Notes under the pieces: generated by a model | What the model was told of the DNA's origin: nothing | Database searches by the model: none | The model's input: only the letters and a program-made list of their open reading frames with translations | Made by a program: the position numbers and the translations under genes | Source: Pseudomonas sp. PSE14 | GTDB lineage: Bacteria; Pseudomonadota; Gammaproteobacteria; Pseudomonadales; Pseudomonadaceae | DNA length: 64,000 nt | Reading direction: 5' to 3' | Assembly: GCF_029203285.1 (NCBI RefSeq) | Contig: NZ_CP115669.1 | Location: forward strand, 3,162,001-3,226,000 | In this document: positions 47,566 to 56,811 of the stretch, in pieces | Layout of the letters: the number at the start of each line of letters is the position of its first letter | Numbering within the stretch: the first letter of the stretch is position 1

Positions 47566-48507
47566 ATGAATACTTGGCTGCTTCTGGTGCTCGGCCTGCC
47601 GACTGCCAATTCGACCGAGCGCATGCGTGCCTGGCGAGCGCTCAAGGCCTGCGGCGCGGCGGTGCTGCGCGACGGGGTGTACCTGTTGCCAGAGCGCGTC
47701 GGCGGACGGGAAGCCCTCGAAGCCATCGAGCAGGAGGTGCTCGCCATCAATGGCACCGCCTACCTGCTGGCGATCAGCGAGCCCGGCGAGCGATTCATCC
47801 CGCTGTTCGACCGCAGCGAGGAATACGCCAGGTTGCGCGCCGATATCGCCAACTGCCTTGGCGAACTGACGGACGAGAACGCCCTGCAGACCGCACGGCA
47901 GGTCCGCAAGTTGCGCAAGGCATTTGCCCAGTTGACCGCCATCGACTTCTTCCCCAGCGAAGCCAGGCAGCTCACCGACTCGGCCCTGCAGGCGCTGGAA
48001 ACCGCCATCAGCCGCGCCCTCGCGCCGGACGAGCCGAGCAGCCATGAAGAGACCATCACGCCCTTGGCACCGGAAGACTTCCGGGGTCGCCGCTGGGCGA
48101 CACGCAAACGCCCCTGGGTCGATCGCCTCGCCAGCGCCTGGCTGATTCGCCGCTTCATCGACCCCACCGCGCAGATCCTCTGGCTGGACTCCCCGCGCGA
48201 CTGCCCTGCCGATGCGCTGGGCTTCGACTTTGACGGCGCCACCTTCAGCCATGTCGGACAGCGCGTCACCTTCGAGACCCTGCTGGCCAGCTTCCAGCTC
48301 GAAAGCCCCGCCCTAAAGCGCACCGCCGCCCTCGTGCACTACCTGGACATCGGTGGCAGCCAGCCCGCCGAGGCATCGGGCATCGAGCGCGTCCTGGCCG
48401 GTCTGCGAGAAAGCATCAGCGATGACGACCTGCTGCTACAGGCAGCCAGCGGCATCTTCGATGGCCTGTTGACTGCATTCGCCACTGACGAGAAGAACCA
48501 TGACTGA
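47566..48507 (+). CDS. chrB: Chromate resistance regulator ChrB
   Basis: A 313-residue ChrB. N-terminal domain: WLLLVLGLPTANSTERMRAWRALKACGAAVLRDGVYLLP; C-terminal domain: WATRKRPWVDRLASAWLIRRFIDPTAQILWL, with YLDIGG. ChrB acts as a chromate-responsive repressor of chr operons. It overlaps chrA by 8 bp, so the two are co-translated. Confidence 0.93.
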   Translation: MNTWLLLVLGLPTANSTERMRAWRALKACGAAVLRDGVYLLPERVGGREALEAIEQEVLAINGTAYLLAISEPGERFIPLFDRSEEYARLRADIANCLGELTDENALQTARQVRKLRKAFAQLTAIDFFPSEARQLTDSALQALETAISRALAPDEPSSHEETITPLAPEDFRGRRWATRKRPWVDRLASAWLIRRFIDPTAQILWLDSPRDCPADALGFDFDGATFSHVGQRVTFETLLASFQLESPALKRTAALVHYLDIGGSQPAEASGIERVLAGLRESISDDDLLLQAASGIFDGLLTAFATDEKNHD

Positions 48508-49864
48508 CTCCACCACGCCTGCCGCCGAGAAGGCGATCGCCCCTGGGGCGCCCATCAGCCTGTTCGAGGCCTTCCTGTTCTGGCTGAAGCTGGGCTTCAT
48601 CAGTTTCGGCGGCCCGGCGGGACAGATTTCGATCATGCACCAGGAGCTGGTGGAGCGCCGCCGCTGGATCAGTGAGCGCCGGTTCCTCCATGCCCTGAAC
48701 TACTGCATGCTGCTACCGGGACCGGAAGCCCAGCAGCTCGCCACCTATATCGGCTGGCTGATGCATCGCACCTGGGGCGGCGTGATCGCCGGTGCGCTGT
48801 TCGTGCTGCCGTCGCTGTTCATCCTGATCGGCCTGTCCTGGGTCTATGTCGCCTTCGGCGAAGTGCCGGTGGTGGCGGGCATCTTCTACGGCATCAAACC
48901 CGCAGTGACGGCCATCGTCGTCCATGCGGCGCACCGCATCGGTTCGCGGGCCCTGAAGAACGCCTGGCTATGGGCTATCGCGGCGGCCTCCTTCGTCGCC
49001 ATCTTCGCCCTCAACGTGCCCTTCCCGGTTATCGTGCTGATGGCCGCGATCCTCGGCTACATCGGCGGGCGACTGCTGCCGAGCCAGTTCGCCATTGGCG
49101 GCAGCCATGGTGCAGCGAAGGCCAGCTACGGCCCCGCGCTGATCGACGATGACACCCCGACGCCCGAACATGCGCGCTTCCGCTGGGGGCGCCTGCTGCG
49201 CCTGGCGCTGGTCGGCGCCGCCCTCTGGCTACTGCCCATGGGGCTGCTGACGGCCTCGTTCGGCTGGGAAGGAACCCTGACGCAGATGGGCTGGTTCTTC
49301 ACCAAGGCGGCCCTGCTGACCTTCGGTGGCGCCTATGCGGTGCTGCCCTATGTCTATCAGGGCGCGGTCGGCCATTACGGCTGGCTGTCGCCCACGCAGA
49401 TGATCGATGGCCTGGCCCTGGGCGAAACCACGCCGGGGCCGCTGATCATGGTGGTGGCGTTCGTGGGTTTCGTCGGCGGCTACGTGCACCCGATGTTCGG
49501 CGCAGACCACCCCTTCCTCGCCGGTGCCATCGCCGCGAGCCTGGTCACCTGGTTCACCTTCCTGCCGTCCTTCCTGTTCATCCTCGCCGGCGGGCCGCTG
49601 GTGGAGTCGACGCACAACGAGCTGAAATTCACTGCGCCGCTGACCGGCATCACCGCGGCGGTGGTCGGCGTGATTCTCAACCTGGCGGTGTTCTTTGGTT
49701 ATCACGTGCTCTGGCCGAAGGGTTTCAGCGGCGCCTTCGACTGGCCTTCGGCCGTGATTGCCATCGCTGCGGCCGTGGCCCTGTTCCGCTTCAAGCGCGG
49801 CGTGATCCAGGTCTTGTTCGCCTGTGCCCTGGCCGGGCTGGCGGTGCATTTGCTGCGCGGCTGA
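48500..49864 (+). CDS. chrA: Chromate efflux transporter ChrA
   Basis: A 454-residue CHR-superfamily inner membrane protein of the two-domain type: FWLKLGFISFGGPAGQISIMHQELVERRRWIS in the first CHR domain, and FFTKAALLTFGGAYAVLPYVYQGAV with DGLALGETTPGPLIMVVAFVGF in the second. It exports chromate, lowering cytosolic Cr(VI). Followed by a hairpin terminator. Confidence 0.95.
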   Translation: MTDSTTPAAEKAIAPGAPISLFEAFLFWLKLGFISFGGPAGQISIMHQELVERRRWISERRFLHALNYCMLLPGPEAQQLATYIGWLMHRTWGGVIAGALFVLPSLFILIGLSWVYVAFGEVPVVAGIFYGIKPAVTAIVVHAAHRIGSRALKNAWLWAIAAASFVAIFALNVPFPVIVLMAAILGYIGGRLLPSQFAIGGSHGAAKASYGPALIDDDTPTPEHARFRWGRLLRLALVGAALWLLPMGLLTASFGWEGTLTQMGWFFTKAALLTFGGAYAVLPYVYQGAVGHYGWLSPTQMIDGLALGETTPGPLIMVVAFVGFVGGYVHPMFGADHPFLAGAIAASLVTWFTFLPSFLFILAGGPLVESTHNELKFTAPLTGITAAVVGVILNLAVFFGYHVLWPKGFSGAFDWPSAVIAIAAAVALFRFKRGVIQVLFACALAGLAVHLLRG

Positions 49865-49871
49865 TCGCCCT

Positions 49872-49894
49872 GCCGGCCAGCCCGACTGGCCGGC
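49872..49894 (+). terminator. Hairpin terminator after chrA
   Basis: GCCGGCCAG (49872-49880) pairs with CTGGCCGGC (49886-49894), followed by TCCCCCCTG. Eight bp after the chrA stop. Confidence 0.65.
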
Positions 49895-49991
49895 TCCCCC
49901 CTGACCTCTCGATTCGTACGGACGGGGCGCCCCTATCGGGCATGACCACGACGCCCCATCATCGACAGAAGGTAGCGTGCCGGCCCGAACT

Positions 49992-51350
49992 TCATGTGGC
50001 CGGTGCGGTAGTGCTCGTCATGAGCCTTGCCAGAAGCGTCAGTCCTTCCGTCAGTTCTTCGAGCGACGGACCACCGAGACAAAGGCGAATACCTGCCGCC
50101 TGGTCACCCGGGTCGACCATGACCGATTCGGGCGGTGTCACCCTGATCCCCACCGAGGCGGCCGCAGTCGCCAGGCGATCGGCAGCGTCACGGGGCATCG
50201 GCAGCCAGATGTGATAGGCATCCGGATGCGCAACGAACTCGACCGCGCCAAGGAGCGAAACCGCCAGGTTCGACCGCCGGCGCGCTTCATGGCGCAAGTC
50301 CTGCGGGATGGCCGCGATGACGCCGCTGGATAACCACTCCTCCACCACGGCACAGGACAATGGCGACGGCGCCATCGGGACATCCTGCAGAACTTCCTGC
50401 GCCGCGGCGGTCATTTCCGCCGGCAGCGTGAGCATACCGATCCGGAGTCCCGGTCCGATCGACTTGGACAGCCCATTGACGTGGAAGACACGCTCGGGAG
50501 CCAGTGCAACGAGCGCTGGCGCCACGGGCGGCCCCAGCGCGTAGACGCCATCCTCGATGATCCAGGCTCCCGACCTCCGGCAGACATCGACGATAGCCTG
50601 CCTGCGCGCCATGCCCATGGTTGCAGTGGTCGGGTTGTGCAGCGTCGGCGTGAGGTAGACCGCTCTGTTAGCGGTGGATGCGAGGCCTTCGAGCGCTGCT
50701 GCGAGCGCCTCCGGCAGCATCCCCTCTGCATCGATCGCGACGCCTTGCATCCGATAGCCTTTGCGCCGCGCCAGCGCTATCGCACCGGGGTAGGTGACGC
50801 GTTCAGTCAGGATCACCCCGTGAGGGCCGCAGGCCAGATCGAAGGCCAGCGAAATGGCCTGGCGGGCATTACTCGTCAGCGCCAGGTTCGTCGGTTCGAC
50901 CCTGACACCGTGCGTTTCAAGCCAGCGCGCCAGCAGGCGCCGATGCTCCAGGTGCCCGGCGGGCGGCGAGTAGAGATTGAGATGATCGGCGTCGATCTTC
51001 CGCGCGACCCCGGCCAGGGTCCGGGCCAGAAGTCGCGCCGACAGCATGGCCGGCGGCACATTGGAGGAAAGATCGATCTCCCGGTCTTCATGGGCCTGGC
51101 GGATTGCCACGAACATGCCCCGGCCCTTGACGCTGCGCACCAGTCCCCGCCGTTCGAGGGCGGCGTAGGCCTTTGTCACTGTCCCCAGGCCGACCCCCAG
51201 CTGCCAGGCGAGATCGCGATGGGCCGGCAGACGATCGCCCCCCTTCAATTGCCCCTCGATGATGTCGTCGGCCAGTGCCAGTACCAGCCGCTCGGCGACA
51301 CTCGCGTCGATCTCCGCAAGGCGCGGCATCCAGGGAGATTGAAGAAGCAT
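49992..51350 (-). CDS. MocR-type regulator (GntR helix-turn-helix plus aminotransferase domain)
   Basis: About 452 residues. An N-terminal winged helix (LADDIIEGQLKGGDRLPAHRDLAWQLGVGLGTVTKAYAALERRGLV) is fused to a fold-type I PLP domain; the PLP lysine lies in NGLSKSIGPGLRIG. It binds pyridoxal phosphate and often an amino compound. The ATG at 51350, behind GGACGG, is preferred to one at 51386. Divergent from the VOC-LysE genes, which it probably controls. Confidence 0.9.
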   Translation of the reverse strand: MLLQSPWMPRLAEIDASVAERLVLALADDIIEGQLKGGDRLPAHRDLAWQLGVGLGTVTKAYAALERRGLVRSVKGRGMFVAIRQAHEDREIDLSSNVPPAMLSARLLARTLAGVARKIDADHLNLYSPPAGHLEHRRLLARWLETHGVRVEPTNLALTSNARQAISLAFDLACGPHGVILTERVTYPGAIALARRKGYRMQGVAIDAEGMLPEALAAALEGLASTANRAVYLTPTLHNPTTATMGMARRQAIVDVCRRSGAWIIEDGVYALGPPVAPALVALAPERVFHVNGLSKSIGPGLRIGMLTLPAEMTAAAQEVLQDVPMAPSPLSCAVVEEWLSSGVIAAIPQDLRHEARRRSNLAVSLLGAVEFVAHPDAYHIWLPMPRDAADRLATAAASVGIRVTPPESVMVDPGDQAAGIRLCLGGPSLEELTEGLTLLARLMTSTTAPAT

Positions 51351-51487
51351 GTTTACCGTCCAGTGATTAATAGTGTCGCGTGACACTATTTAAATAGATC
51401 AAAAGTGTAACGTGCATTAGGGTTGTCTGCGACATGCAACCGTTTCACCAACCGCCTCGCTGCAATGACGGGGCAACGGAGGGTCAG

Positions 51488-51892
51488 ATGTTCAGCCATG
51501 TGACTGTTGGCGCGCGGGACCTCGAGCGGGCCGGCCGTTTCTATGACGCCACCCTCGCACCGCTCGGCCTGACGCGCCGCACTGTCGTGCCCGACGGCGG
51601 ACCGCCGGCGCTTTGCTGGGTGACAGCGACGGCCCCGCTGCCACGCTTCTACGTCTATATCCCGCGCAATGGCGAACCCTCCACGGTTGGCAACGGCAGC
51701 ATGGTCGCCTTTCTGGCCCTCTCGGAAGCGGCGGTGAAAGCCGCCTACGCGGCGGGCCTTGCGAGTGGAGGAATGGACGATGGCGTCCCAGGACCACGTC
51801 CGCACTATGGCGCTGGCTATTTCGGCGCGTATCTGCGCGATCCCGAGGGGAACAAGGTCCACATCGTCTATCGCGGAGACATCCAGGCATGA
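51488..51892 (+). CDS. VOC (glyoxalase-like) protein
   Basis: A 134-residue VOC protein: MFSHVTVGARDLERAGRFYDATLAPLGL, and FGAYLRDPEGNKVHIVY. The ATG at 51488 follows GGAGGG. A relative of the VOC protein at 7880-8263 (both share the NGEPxTVGNG loop). First gene of the MocR-divergent unit. Confidence 0.88.
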   Translation: MFSHVTVGARDLERAGRFYDATLAPLGLTRRTVVPDGGPPALCWVTATAPLPRFYVYIPRNGEPSTVGNGSMVAFLALSEAAVKAAYAAGLASGGMDDGVPGPRPHYGAGYFGAYLRDPEGNKVHIVYRGDIQA

Positions 51893-51944
51893 CGCAGCAG
51901 TCGCGCGCGTCCGGCCTCCTGCATGCGTCACGGAGGTTGCCTCA

Positions 51945-52574
51945 ATGATCGGCAGCCCTATCGCCCTCGCCTTTGGCTCCTACTTTCTGGCCGCTGCCAG
52001 TCCGGGCCCCAGCAACATGGCAATCATGGGGACTGCAATGCGGGACGGGCGCATCCCCGCCCTCATCCTCGCGTGCGGGGTCATGACGGGCTCGCTCGCC
52101 TGGGCAATCCTGGCGGCGACCGGCATCTCCACCCTGCTGGCCACCTATGCCAAGGCGCTTGTCGTCATCAAGGTGCTTGGCGGCCTCTATCTGCTCTACC
52201 TGGCGGTGCGCGCCGGCAGGTCCGCCTTGCAGCAGACCCTGGATATCTCCCGCGCGGACACGTCACGAACGCCGCCGCGCTATCTGCCCCTGTACCGCCA
52301 AGGCGTGCTCATGCACCTCGGCAATCCGAAGGCGATCATGTCCTGGATGGCGATCATGTCGCTGGGACTGCGGGAGAACGCCCCCAGCGGCACCTTGCCG
52401 GCAATCATCGGCGGCTGTGCCGTGCTCGGGATCATCATATTCGGTGGCTACGCCATCCTCTTTTCGACCACCCGGATGATTGCCTTCTACGCCAGGCTCG
52501 GCCGCTGGATTCAAGGGCTCTTCTCGGCACTGTTCGCCGTCGCGGGGTTGAAGCTTCTGGTGTCGCCAGACTGA
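51945..52574 (+). CDS. LysE-family exporter
   Basis: A 209-residue RhtB/LysE amino acid exporter with about six helices: AFGSYFLAAASPGPSNMAIMGTAMRDGR (family signature) and LMHLGNPKAIMSWMAIMSLGL. The ATG at 51945 follows CGGAGG. Downstream of a MocR-controlled VOC gene, so probably exports an amino compound. Confidence 0.9.
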   Translation: MIGSPIALAFGSYFLAAASPGPSNMAIMGTAMRDGRIPALILACGVMTGSLAWAILAATGISTLLATYAKALVVIKVLGGLYLLYLAVRAGRSALQQTLDISRADTSRTPPRYLPLYRQGVLMHLGNPKAIMSWMAIMSLGLRENAPSGTLPAIIGGCAVLGIIIFGGYAILFSTTRMIAFYARLGRWIQGLFSALFAVAGLKLLVSPD

Positions 52575-52643
52575 TGCCCGGATGTCAGTCGAATCGATTG
52601 CCCCATCAATACCCATGCCGCCACGAATGTGAGGAGCGTTGTT

Positions 52644-53489
52644 GTGACCTATGAGTTTCAGATGATCGACGTTTTCGGCGCGGAACCTCTTTCCGGTAAC
52701 CCGCTGGCGGTCGTCATGGGTGCCGATGCGCTCAAGACCGATGACATGCAGCGCCTGACCCGCTGGTTCAACCTGTCGGAGACAGCCTTCCTGCTATCGC
52801 CTACGCACCCGGCGGCAGACTACAGGGTCAGGATATTCACGCTGGAAAGAGAAATGCCTTTTGCCGGGCACCCGACATTGGGCAGCTGCCATGCCTGGCT
52901 TTCCACTGGGCAGGCGCCGATGAAGGAGAGGGAAATTGTCCAGGAGTGCGGCGTTGGGCTGGTGACCATTCGCCGTGACCAGGGGCTGCTGTCCTTTGGT
53001 GCACCGCCGCTGATTCGTTCCGGTGCTCCCTCGCAGGAAGAATTGAGCGAAGCGGTTCAATTCCTCGGGATCGAGCCGCACGAGGTCATGGATGCCGCCT
53101 GGGTCGACAACGGTCCCGGATGGCTGGGGATCAGGCTGGCCTCGGCGGAACAGGTGCTCGCCCTGAATCCGCAACGCCACTGGCCGCGCCGAATCGACAT
53201 CGGCGTGATCGGAGCGCATTCCCATGGCGATGCCGCGTTCGAAGTTCGCGCCTTCTTCAACAATCATCTGGGCAGCATCGTCGAGGACCCGGTCACGGGA
53301 AGCCTCAACGCCTCGCTGGCGCAGTGGCTGTCCTCCACCGGCGTGATCGAAGAGGCCTATATCGCCGCCCAGGGCACTCGCCTCGGCCGCAAAGGACGCA
53401 TTCATCTGGCTCGCGACAGCGACGGCCAGTTCTGGATCGGCGGCAAGACCCACACACAGGTTACCGGCCGACTCCAGGGGCTCCCGTGA
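52644..53489 (+). CDS. PhzF-family isomerase-like protein
   Basis: A 281-residue PhzF fold (two DapF-like halves): FQMIDVFGAEPLSGNPLAVVMGA, LSETAFLL with the catalytic Glu, REMPFAGHPTLGSCHAWL, and EDPVTGSLNASLAQWL. Not in a phenazine cluster; such PhzF-like proteins are widespread with unknown substrates. The GTG at 52644 after GAGGAG is preferred. A shorter GTG upstream at 52629 is possible. Confidence 0.88.
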   Translation: MTYEFQMIDVFGAEPLSGNPLAVVMGADALKTDDMQRLTRWFNLSETAFLLSPTHPAADYRVRIFTLEREMPFAGHPTLGSCHAWLSTGQAPMKEREIVQECGVGLVTIRRDQGLLSFGAPPLIRSGAPSQEELSEAVQFLGIEPHEVMDAAWVDNGPGWLGIRLASAEQVLALNPQRHWPRRIDIGVIGAHSHGDAAFEVRAFFNNHLGSIVEDPVTGSLNASLAQWLSSTGVIEEAYIAAQGTRLGRKGRIHLARDSDGQFWIGGKTHTQVTGRLQGLP

Positions 53490-53604
53490 GCGTCAGGTAT
53501 GGCGCAAGCCGCGCGGGAAACAAGGGTGGTCCCGGCAAGCGCCGAAGGCCGCTTCGAAGAAAGTCACCCACTCATCGATTGCGTTCAAACAAGGACTGAC
53601 CAAC

Positions 53605-54144
53605 ATGTCTTCGGCTCCGGAAAGCCACCCCGCATCCGCCACGGACACCTTGAAAATGCTGGTGCGCTACAAGGCCTGGGCGAATCAGCTGACGTTCGAA
53701 AGCGTGATGAACCTGCCCGCTGGCGAGGCGCTTCGCCCGAGGCAAACGCGCTTTGGAAACATGGTGCATACGTTGAACCACGTTTACGTGGTGGACGACA
53801 TCTTCAGGCATCACCTGCAAGGCCGGAAGCCCCCCTACGCCGCCCGCAACACCGAACATCCGTCTCCGCTGGGCGACCTCTGGCACGCGGTTCAGGCGAT
53901 GGACCGCTGGTATATCGAGCTCGTCGACACCTGGTCGGCCGAGGACCTGTCGAAAGTCGTCTATTTCGAGTTCGTCGGAGGGGGAAAGGGCGTCATGACG
54001 CAGGAAGAAATCGTGCTGCATCTGGTCAATCACGCCACCTATCACCGCGGCTTCGTCGGCGACATGATGTATCAGATTCCCTTCACCCCACCCTCGAACG
54101 ATCTCCCCGTATTCATCCGGGACCACTATCGCAAGGCTCGGTGA
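53605..54144 (+). CDS. DinB-family putative metalloprotein
   Basis: A 179-residue four-helix protein of the DinB/YfiT type: MLVRYKAWANQLTFESVMNLP, the first metal histidine in NMVHTLNHVYVVDDIFRHHL, and the other two in LHLVNHATYHRGFVGDMM. Function may be thiol-dependent transfer (mycothiol/bacillithiol-type relatives). Separated from PhzF by about 115 bp. Confidence 0.87.
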   Translation: MSSAPESHPASATDTLKMLVRYKAWANQLTFESVMNLPAGEALRPRQTRFGNMVHTLNHVYVVDDIFRHHLQGRKPPYAARNTEHPSPLGDLWHAVQAMDRWYIELVDTWSAEDLSKVVYFEFVGGGKGVMTQEEIVLHLVNHATYHRGFVGDMMYQIPFTPPSNDLPVFIRDHYRKAR

Positions 54145-54166
54145 GCCTCGCCGCATTGGCAAGCTG

Positions 54167-54259
54167 GCGTAGGGCGTATAACGCTCCGGGGTCGATCGCG
54201 GCACGACTGACGAACGAGGTGTATCGGCGTACAACCGCGAACGGTTGTACGCCCTACGC
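54167..54259. repeat. Intergenic inverted repeat (GCGTAGGGCGTA type)
   Basis: GCGTAGGGCGTA (54167-54178) and its reverse complement TACGCCCTACGC (54248-54259) bracket about 69 bp that hold a second CGCGG/CCGCG pairing. It lies between the DinB gene and the convergent cupin gene and looks like a REP-type palindrome. Confidence 0.75.
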
Positions 54260-54363
54260 TCCCGGCCGTTCCGATCATTCCCTAGGAGAGACGGGGGCGC
54301 CTGGTCCTTGCTCGCGAACCGCACGGCACGATGTCCCTCGTGGACAGGTGCCACGCCCCGCAC

Positions 54364-54708
54364 TCACCCCAGAATCAGATACGCCTTGCGCACCTTCTCG
54401 ATGATTTCCCACTCGCCCTGGGTATTCGCGGCGAAGTAGATCGAGTCCCCGGCCTTGAAGGCGATGGGCTCGCCGCCGTCCGGGGTGAACACGCCGCGGC
54501 CTTCGATGAAGTAGCTGTACTCGGCCTGCATGATGGCGCGGCGCAGACGGCCCTGAGAGCACTCCCAGAAGCCGCTGGAAGCATTCTGCGAGGCGAGTTC
54601 CTGATGCGCGGCAGTGCTGGCCATCGGGATCGGTTCGCCAATCGGGATGCCGGCCGGCGCGGGCTCGGAGAACTGGGCATTGTCGAGACGGAACAGTACG
54701 GGGGTCAT
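54364..54708 (-). CDS. Cupin (EutQ-like, DUF861) protein
   Basis: A 114-residue single cupin: GFWECSQGRLRRAIMQAEYSYFIEGRGVFTPDGGEPIAFKAGDSIYFAANTQGEWEI. Such small cupins accompany amine oxidases and may bind a metal or the substrate. It lies 9 bp after the FAD oxidase, likely co-transcribed. Confidence 0.85.
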   Translation of the reverse strand: MTPVLFRLDNAQFSEPAPAGIPIGEPIPMASTAAHQELASQNASSGFWECSQGRLRRAIMQAEYSYFIEGRGVFTPDGGEPIAFKAGDSIYFAANTQGEWEIIEKVRKAYLILG

Positions 54709-54717
54709 GGGATTTCC

Positions 54718-56124
54718 TCAGGCTTTGTCTTCAAGTCCAGCGGGTGCAAACCGGGCCATCAGTACGTCGAACGGATTCGCCGGCTTGCCGTTGAGTTCGG
54801 CGCGTTCCTTGCGAATCACGGCCTTGCGCACCATCGAGCCACCGATGAAACGCACCGGCTCGGGCGGGAACGGCTTGCAGCGGCGGCCGACCAGGGCGCA
54901 ACCGCTCCACGGGTCCTTCCGCCCCAGTGCGAGGCTGGCCAGGATGCGCCCACCCAGGCGGCTCGGGCCGACGCCATTGCCGCTCCAGCCGATGCCGTAG
55001 TGGATGTTGTCGCTGCCGGCGATGCGGCCGAACACCGGCAGGCTGTCGTAGGTGCGGTCGATCGGGCCGGACCAGGAATGGGTGATCAGCGCGTCGTTGA
55101 GCATCGGGTAGGCGCGGCGCAGGTCGGCTTCGGTCAGGGCGATGCCCTCACGGTCTTCGCTGAACACCGGCCCCATCTTCGAGCCGTAGCTCAGCGAGCC
55201 GGTGCCCTTGCCGAAGGCGATGCGCTCGTCGGGCGTGGTGCGGTAGTAGTCGACCAGCAGCTGCGAGTCGGTGATGGCTTCCGCCCCGCTCCACCCCATG
55301 CTTTCCAGGCGCTGGCCCAGCGGCTGGGTCACCACGATGGAGCTGCCCACCGGCACGAACAGCTTCGCAAGCTCCGGGATGGCGGCAGACCAGGCGTTGG
55401 TCGCCAGCACCACCTGTCCGGCTTCAACCCGGCCGTTCGCCGTGAGGAGACGCACCGGGCGCCCCGGCTGAATCTCGGTAACCGGCGTGTTCTCGAAAAT
55501 CTCGACGCCCGCTTCGAGCGCCACGCGCCGCATGCCACGGACCAGGGCGGCCGGCTGCACGGTGGCATTGCTGCGCTCCAGCACGCCGGCAATGTGCACG
55601 TCGGACCCGGAGCGCCTGGCCACCTCCTCGCGGGACAGCCGTTCGAACGGGTGGAAACCCAGGCGCTCGCAGGCGGCCAGGGTGGCGTTCCAGCTATCGA
55701 CGTGGGCCTTGCAGGTCGCCGTCCAGAGCCAGCCCTTCTGGCGGAAAGCGGCGTCGATCCGGTGGCGTTCGCAGAACTCGCCCAGTTCCTGGATCGCGCG
55801 CTCCGCGCTGGTCGCCAGGAAGGTCGCCTGCTCGCTGGAACAGAACGAGGTGAGCGACTGGATCTTCGGCCACCAGGACATCACGAACCCGCCATTGCGT
55901 CCCGACGCACCACCGCCGCAAATGTCCTGTTCCAGCACCAGGACCCGGCAATCGGGCTCGTGCTCCTTGATCGTCAGCGCAGTCCAGAGGCCGACGAAGC
56001 CTCCGCCGACGATCACGATATCGGCCCGATGGTTGCCCGAGAGCGGGGACGGCAACTTCAAGTCGGGCTCGGCGGAGAGCATCCAGAAACTGCGTTTCAG
56101 CGGCGGCACGGCTGGGAATTTCAT
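54718..56124 (-). CDS. FAD-dependent amino acid/amine oxidase (DadA/PuuB-like)
   Basis: A 468-residue DAO-superfamily flavoprotein: DIVIVGGGFVGLWTALTIKEHEPDCRVLVLEQDICGGGASGRNGGF, and NIHYGIGWSGNGVGPSRLGGRILASLAL. The long N-terminal GASGRNGG stretch resembles gamma-glutamylputrescine oxidase and its kin. It should oxidise a C-N bond giving an imine, which RidA (divergent) can hydrolyse. The ATG at 56124 is preferred to a start at 56244. Confidence 0.88.
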   Translation of the reverse strand: MKFPAVPPLKRSFWMLSAEPDLKLPSPLSGNHRADIVIVGGGFVGLWTALTIKEHEPDCRVLVLEQDICGGGASGRNGGFVMSWWPKIQSLTSFCSSEQATFLATSAERAIQELGEFCERHRIDAAFRQKGWLWTATCKAHVDSWNATLAACERLGFHPFERLSREEVARRSGSDVHIAGVLERSNATVQPAALVRGMRRVALEAGVEIFENTPVTEIQPGRPVRLLTANGRVEAGQVVLATNAWSAAIPELAKLFVPVGSSIVVTQPLGQRLESMGWSGAEAITDSQLLVDYYRTTPDERIAFGKGTGSLSYGSKMGPVFSEDREGIALTEADLRRAYPMLNDALITHSWSGPIDRTYDSLPVFGRIAGSDNIHYGIGWSGNGVGPSRLGGRILASLALGRKDPWSGCALVGRRCKPFPPEPVRFIGGSMVRKAVIRKERAELNGKPANPFDVLMARFAPAGLEDKA

Positions 56125-56230
56125 GGCAGGTCCCTTGGCAGGTGAAATCGTCGGTCGCGCCAGCCAGGCGATACCCATCCCGGCAGGACAACCCGGTGGC
56201 TGGCGATGGGTCCGGAGGCTATCCGCAGGC

Positions 56231-56330
56231 AATCTAAAAAACAACGATATTTTTTACTTTGAGAAAATTTATAAGTTATTTTTTAACAAAGCAGATTTCT
56301 CCTATTTATCGTCCTTTTCTTCCTAGCCGA
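56231..56330. promoter_or_regulatory. AT-rich divergent promoter region
   Basis: Within the gap between the leftward oxidase and the rightward RidA gene, about 85 bp are strikingly AT-rich (long A and T runs) in a GC-rich genome. It likely holds both promoters and the binding site of the regulator at 59157-60176. Confidence 0.6.
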
Positions 56331-56403
56331 CCGCTCGCCGGCCCCCGAACAATCTGCCCAGGCCGGACACATCGGCCGTGCTGACAAGACAGGAGGGACC
56401 GCC

Positions 56404-56751
56404 GTGGACATACAGCGCAAAGGCCGCAACGCCCGCTACAGCCAGTGCGTGCGCTTCAACGACTGCATCGAAACCTCGGGCATCGTCGCCCGTGATACGA
56501 GCCTGGACATCGCCGGGCAGACCCGCGATGTGCTGGAACAACTGGAGGCCGTCCTGGCCCTGGCCGGCGTCGACAGGGGCCGCCTTATCCGGGTGCAGAT
56601 CTGGCTGGCCGACATGGCCGAGTTCGACGCCATGAATCGCATCTACGACGCCTGGGTGGACCCGCAACATCCGCCGGCGCGCGCCTGCGTCGGCGCGTCC
56701 CTGGCCGACAGCCGCTACCGCCTGGAGATCCAGGCCAGCGCGGCGGCCTGA
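56404..56751 (+). CDS. RidA-family deaminase-like protein
   Basis: A 115-residue YjgF/RidA protein: YSQCVRFNDCIETSGIVARDTSLDIAGQTRDVLEQLEAVLALAGVDRGRLIRVQIWLAD, RACVGASLADSRYRLEI with the conserved Arg. RidA hydrolyses reactive imines/enamines made by PLP or flavin enzymes, fitting the divergent oxidase. GTG start with GGAGGG 6-11 bp upstream. Confidence 0.9.
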   Translation: MDIQRKGRNARYSQCVRFNDCIETSGIVARDTSLDIAGQTRDVLEQLEAVLALAGVDRGRLIRVQIWLADMAEFDAMNRIYDAWVDPQHPPARACVGASLADSRYRLEIQASAAA

Positions 56752-56811
56752 CAGCCCTTTCCGTAACAGCTCTCCCCCTCATTAAAAGAACAATCACACC
56801 TGGAGGTGCCT

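Noticed and set aside
52644-53489. Phenazine biosynthesis locus
   Set aside because: Only a PhzF-like protein is present; no other phz genes surround it.
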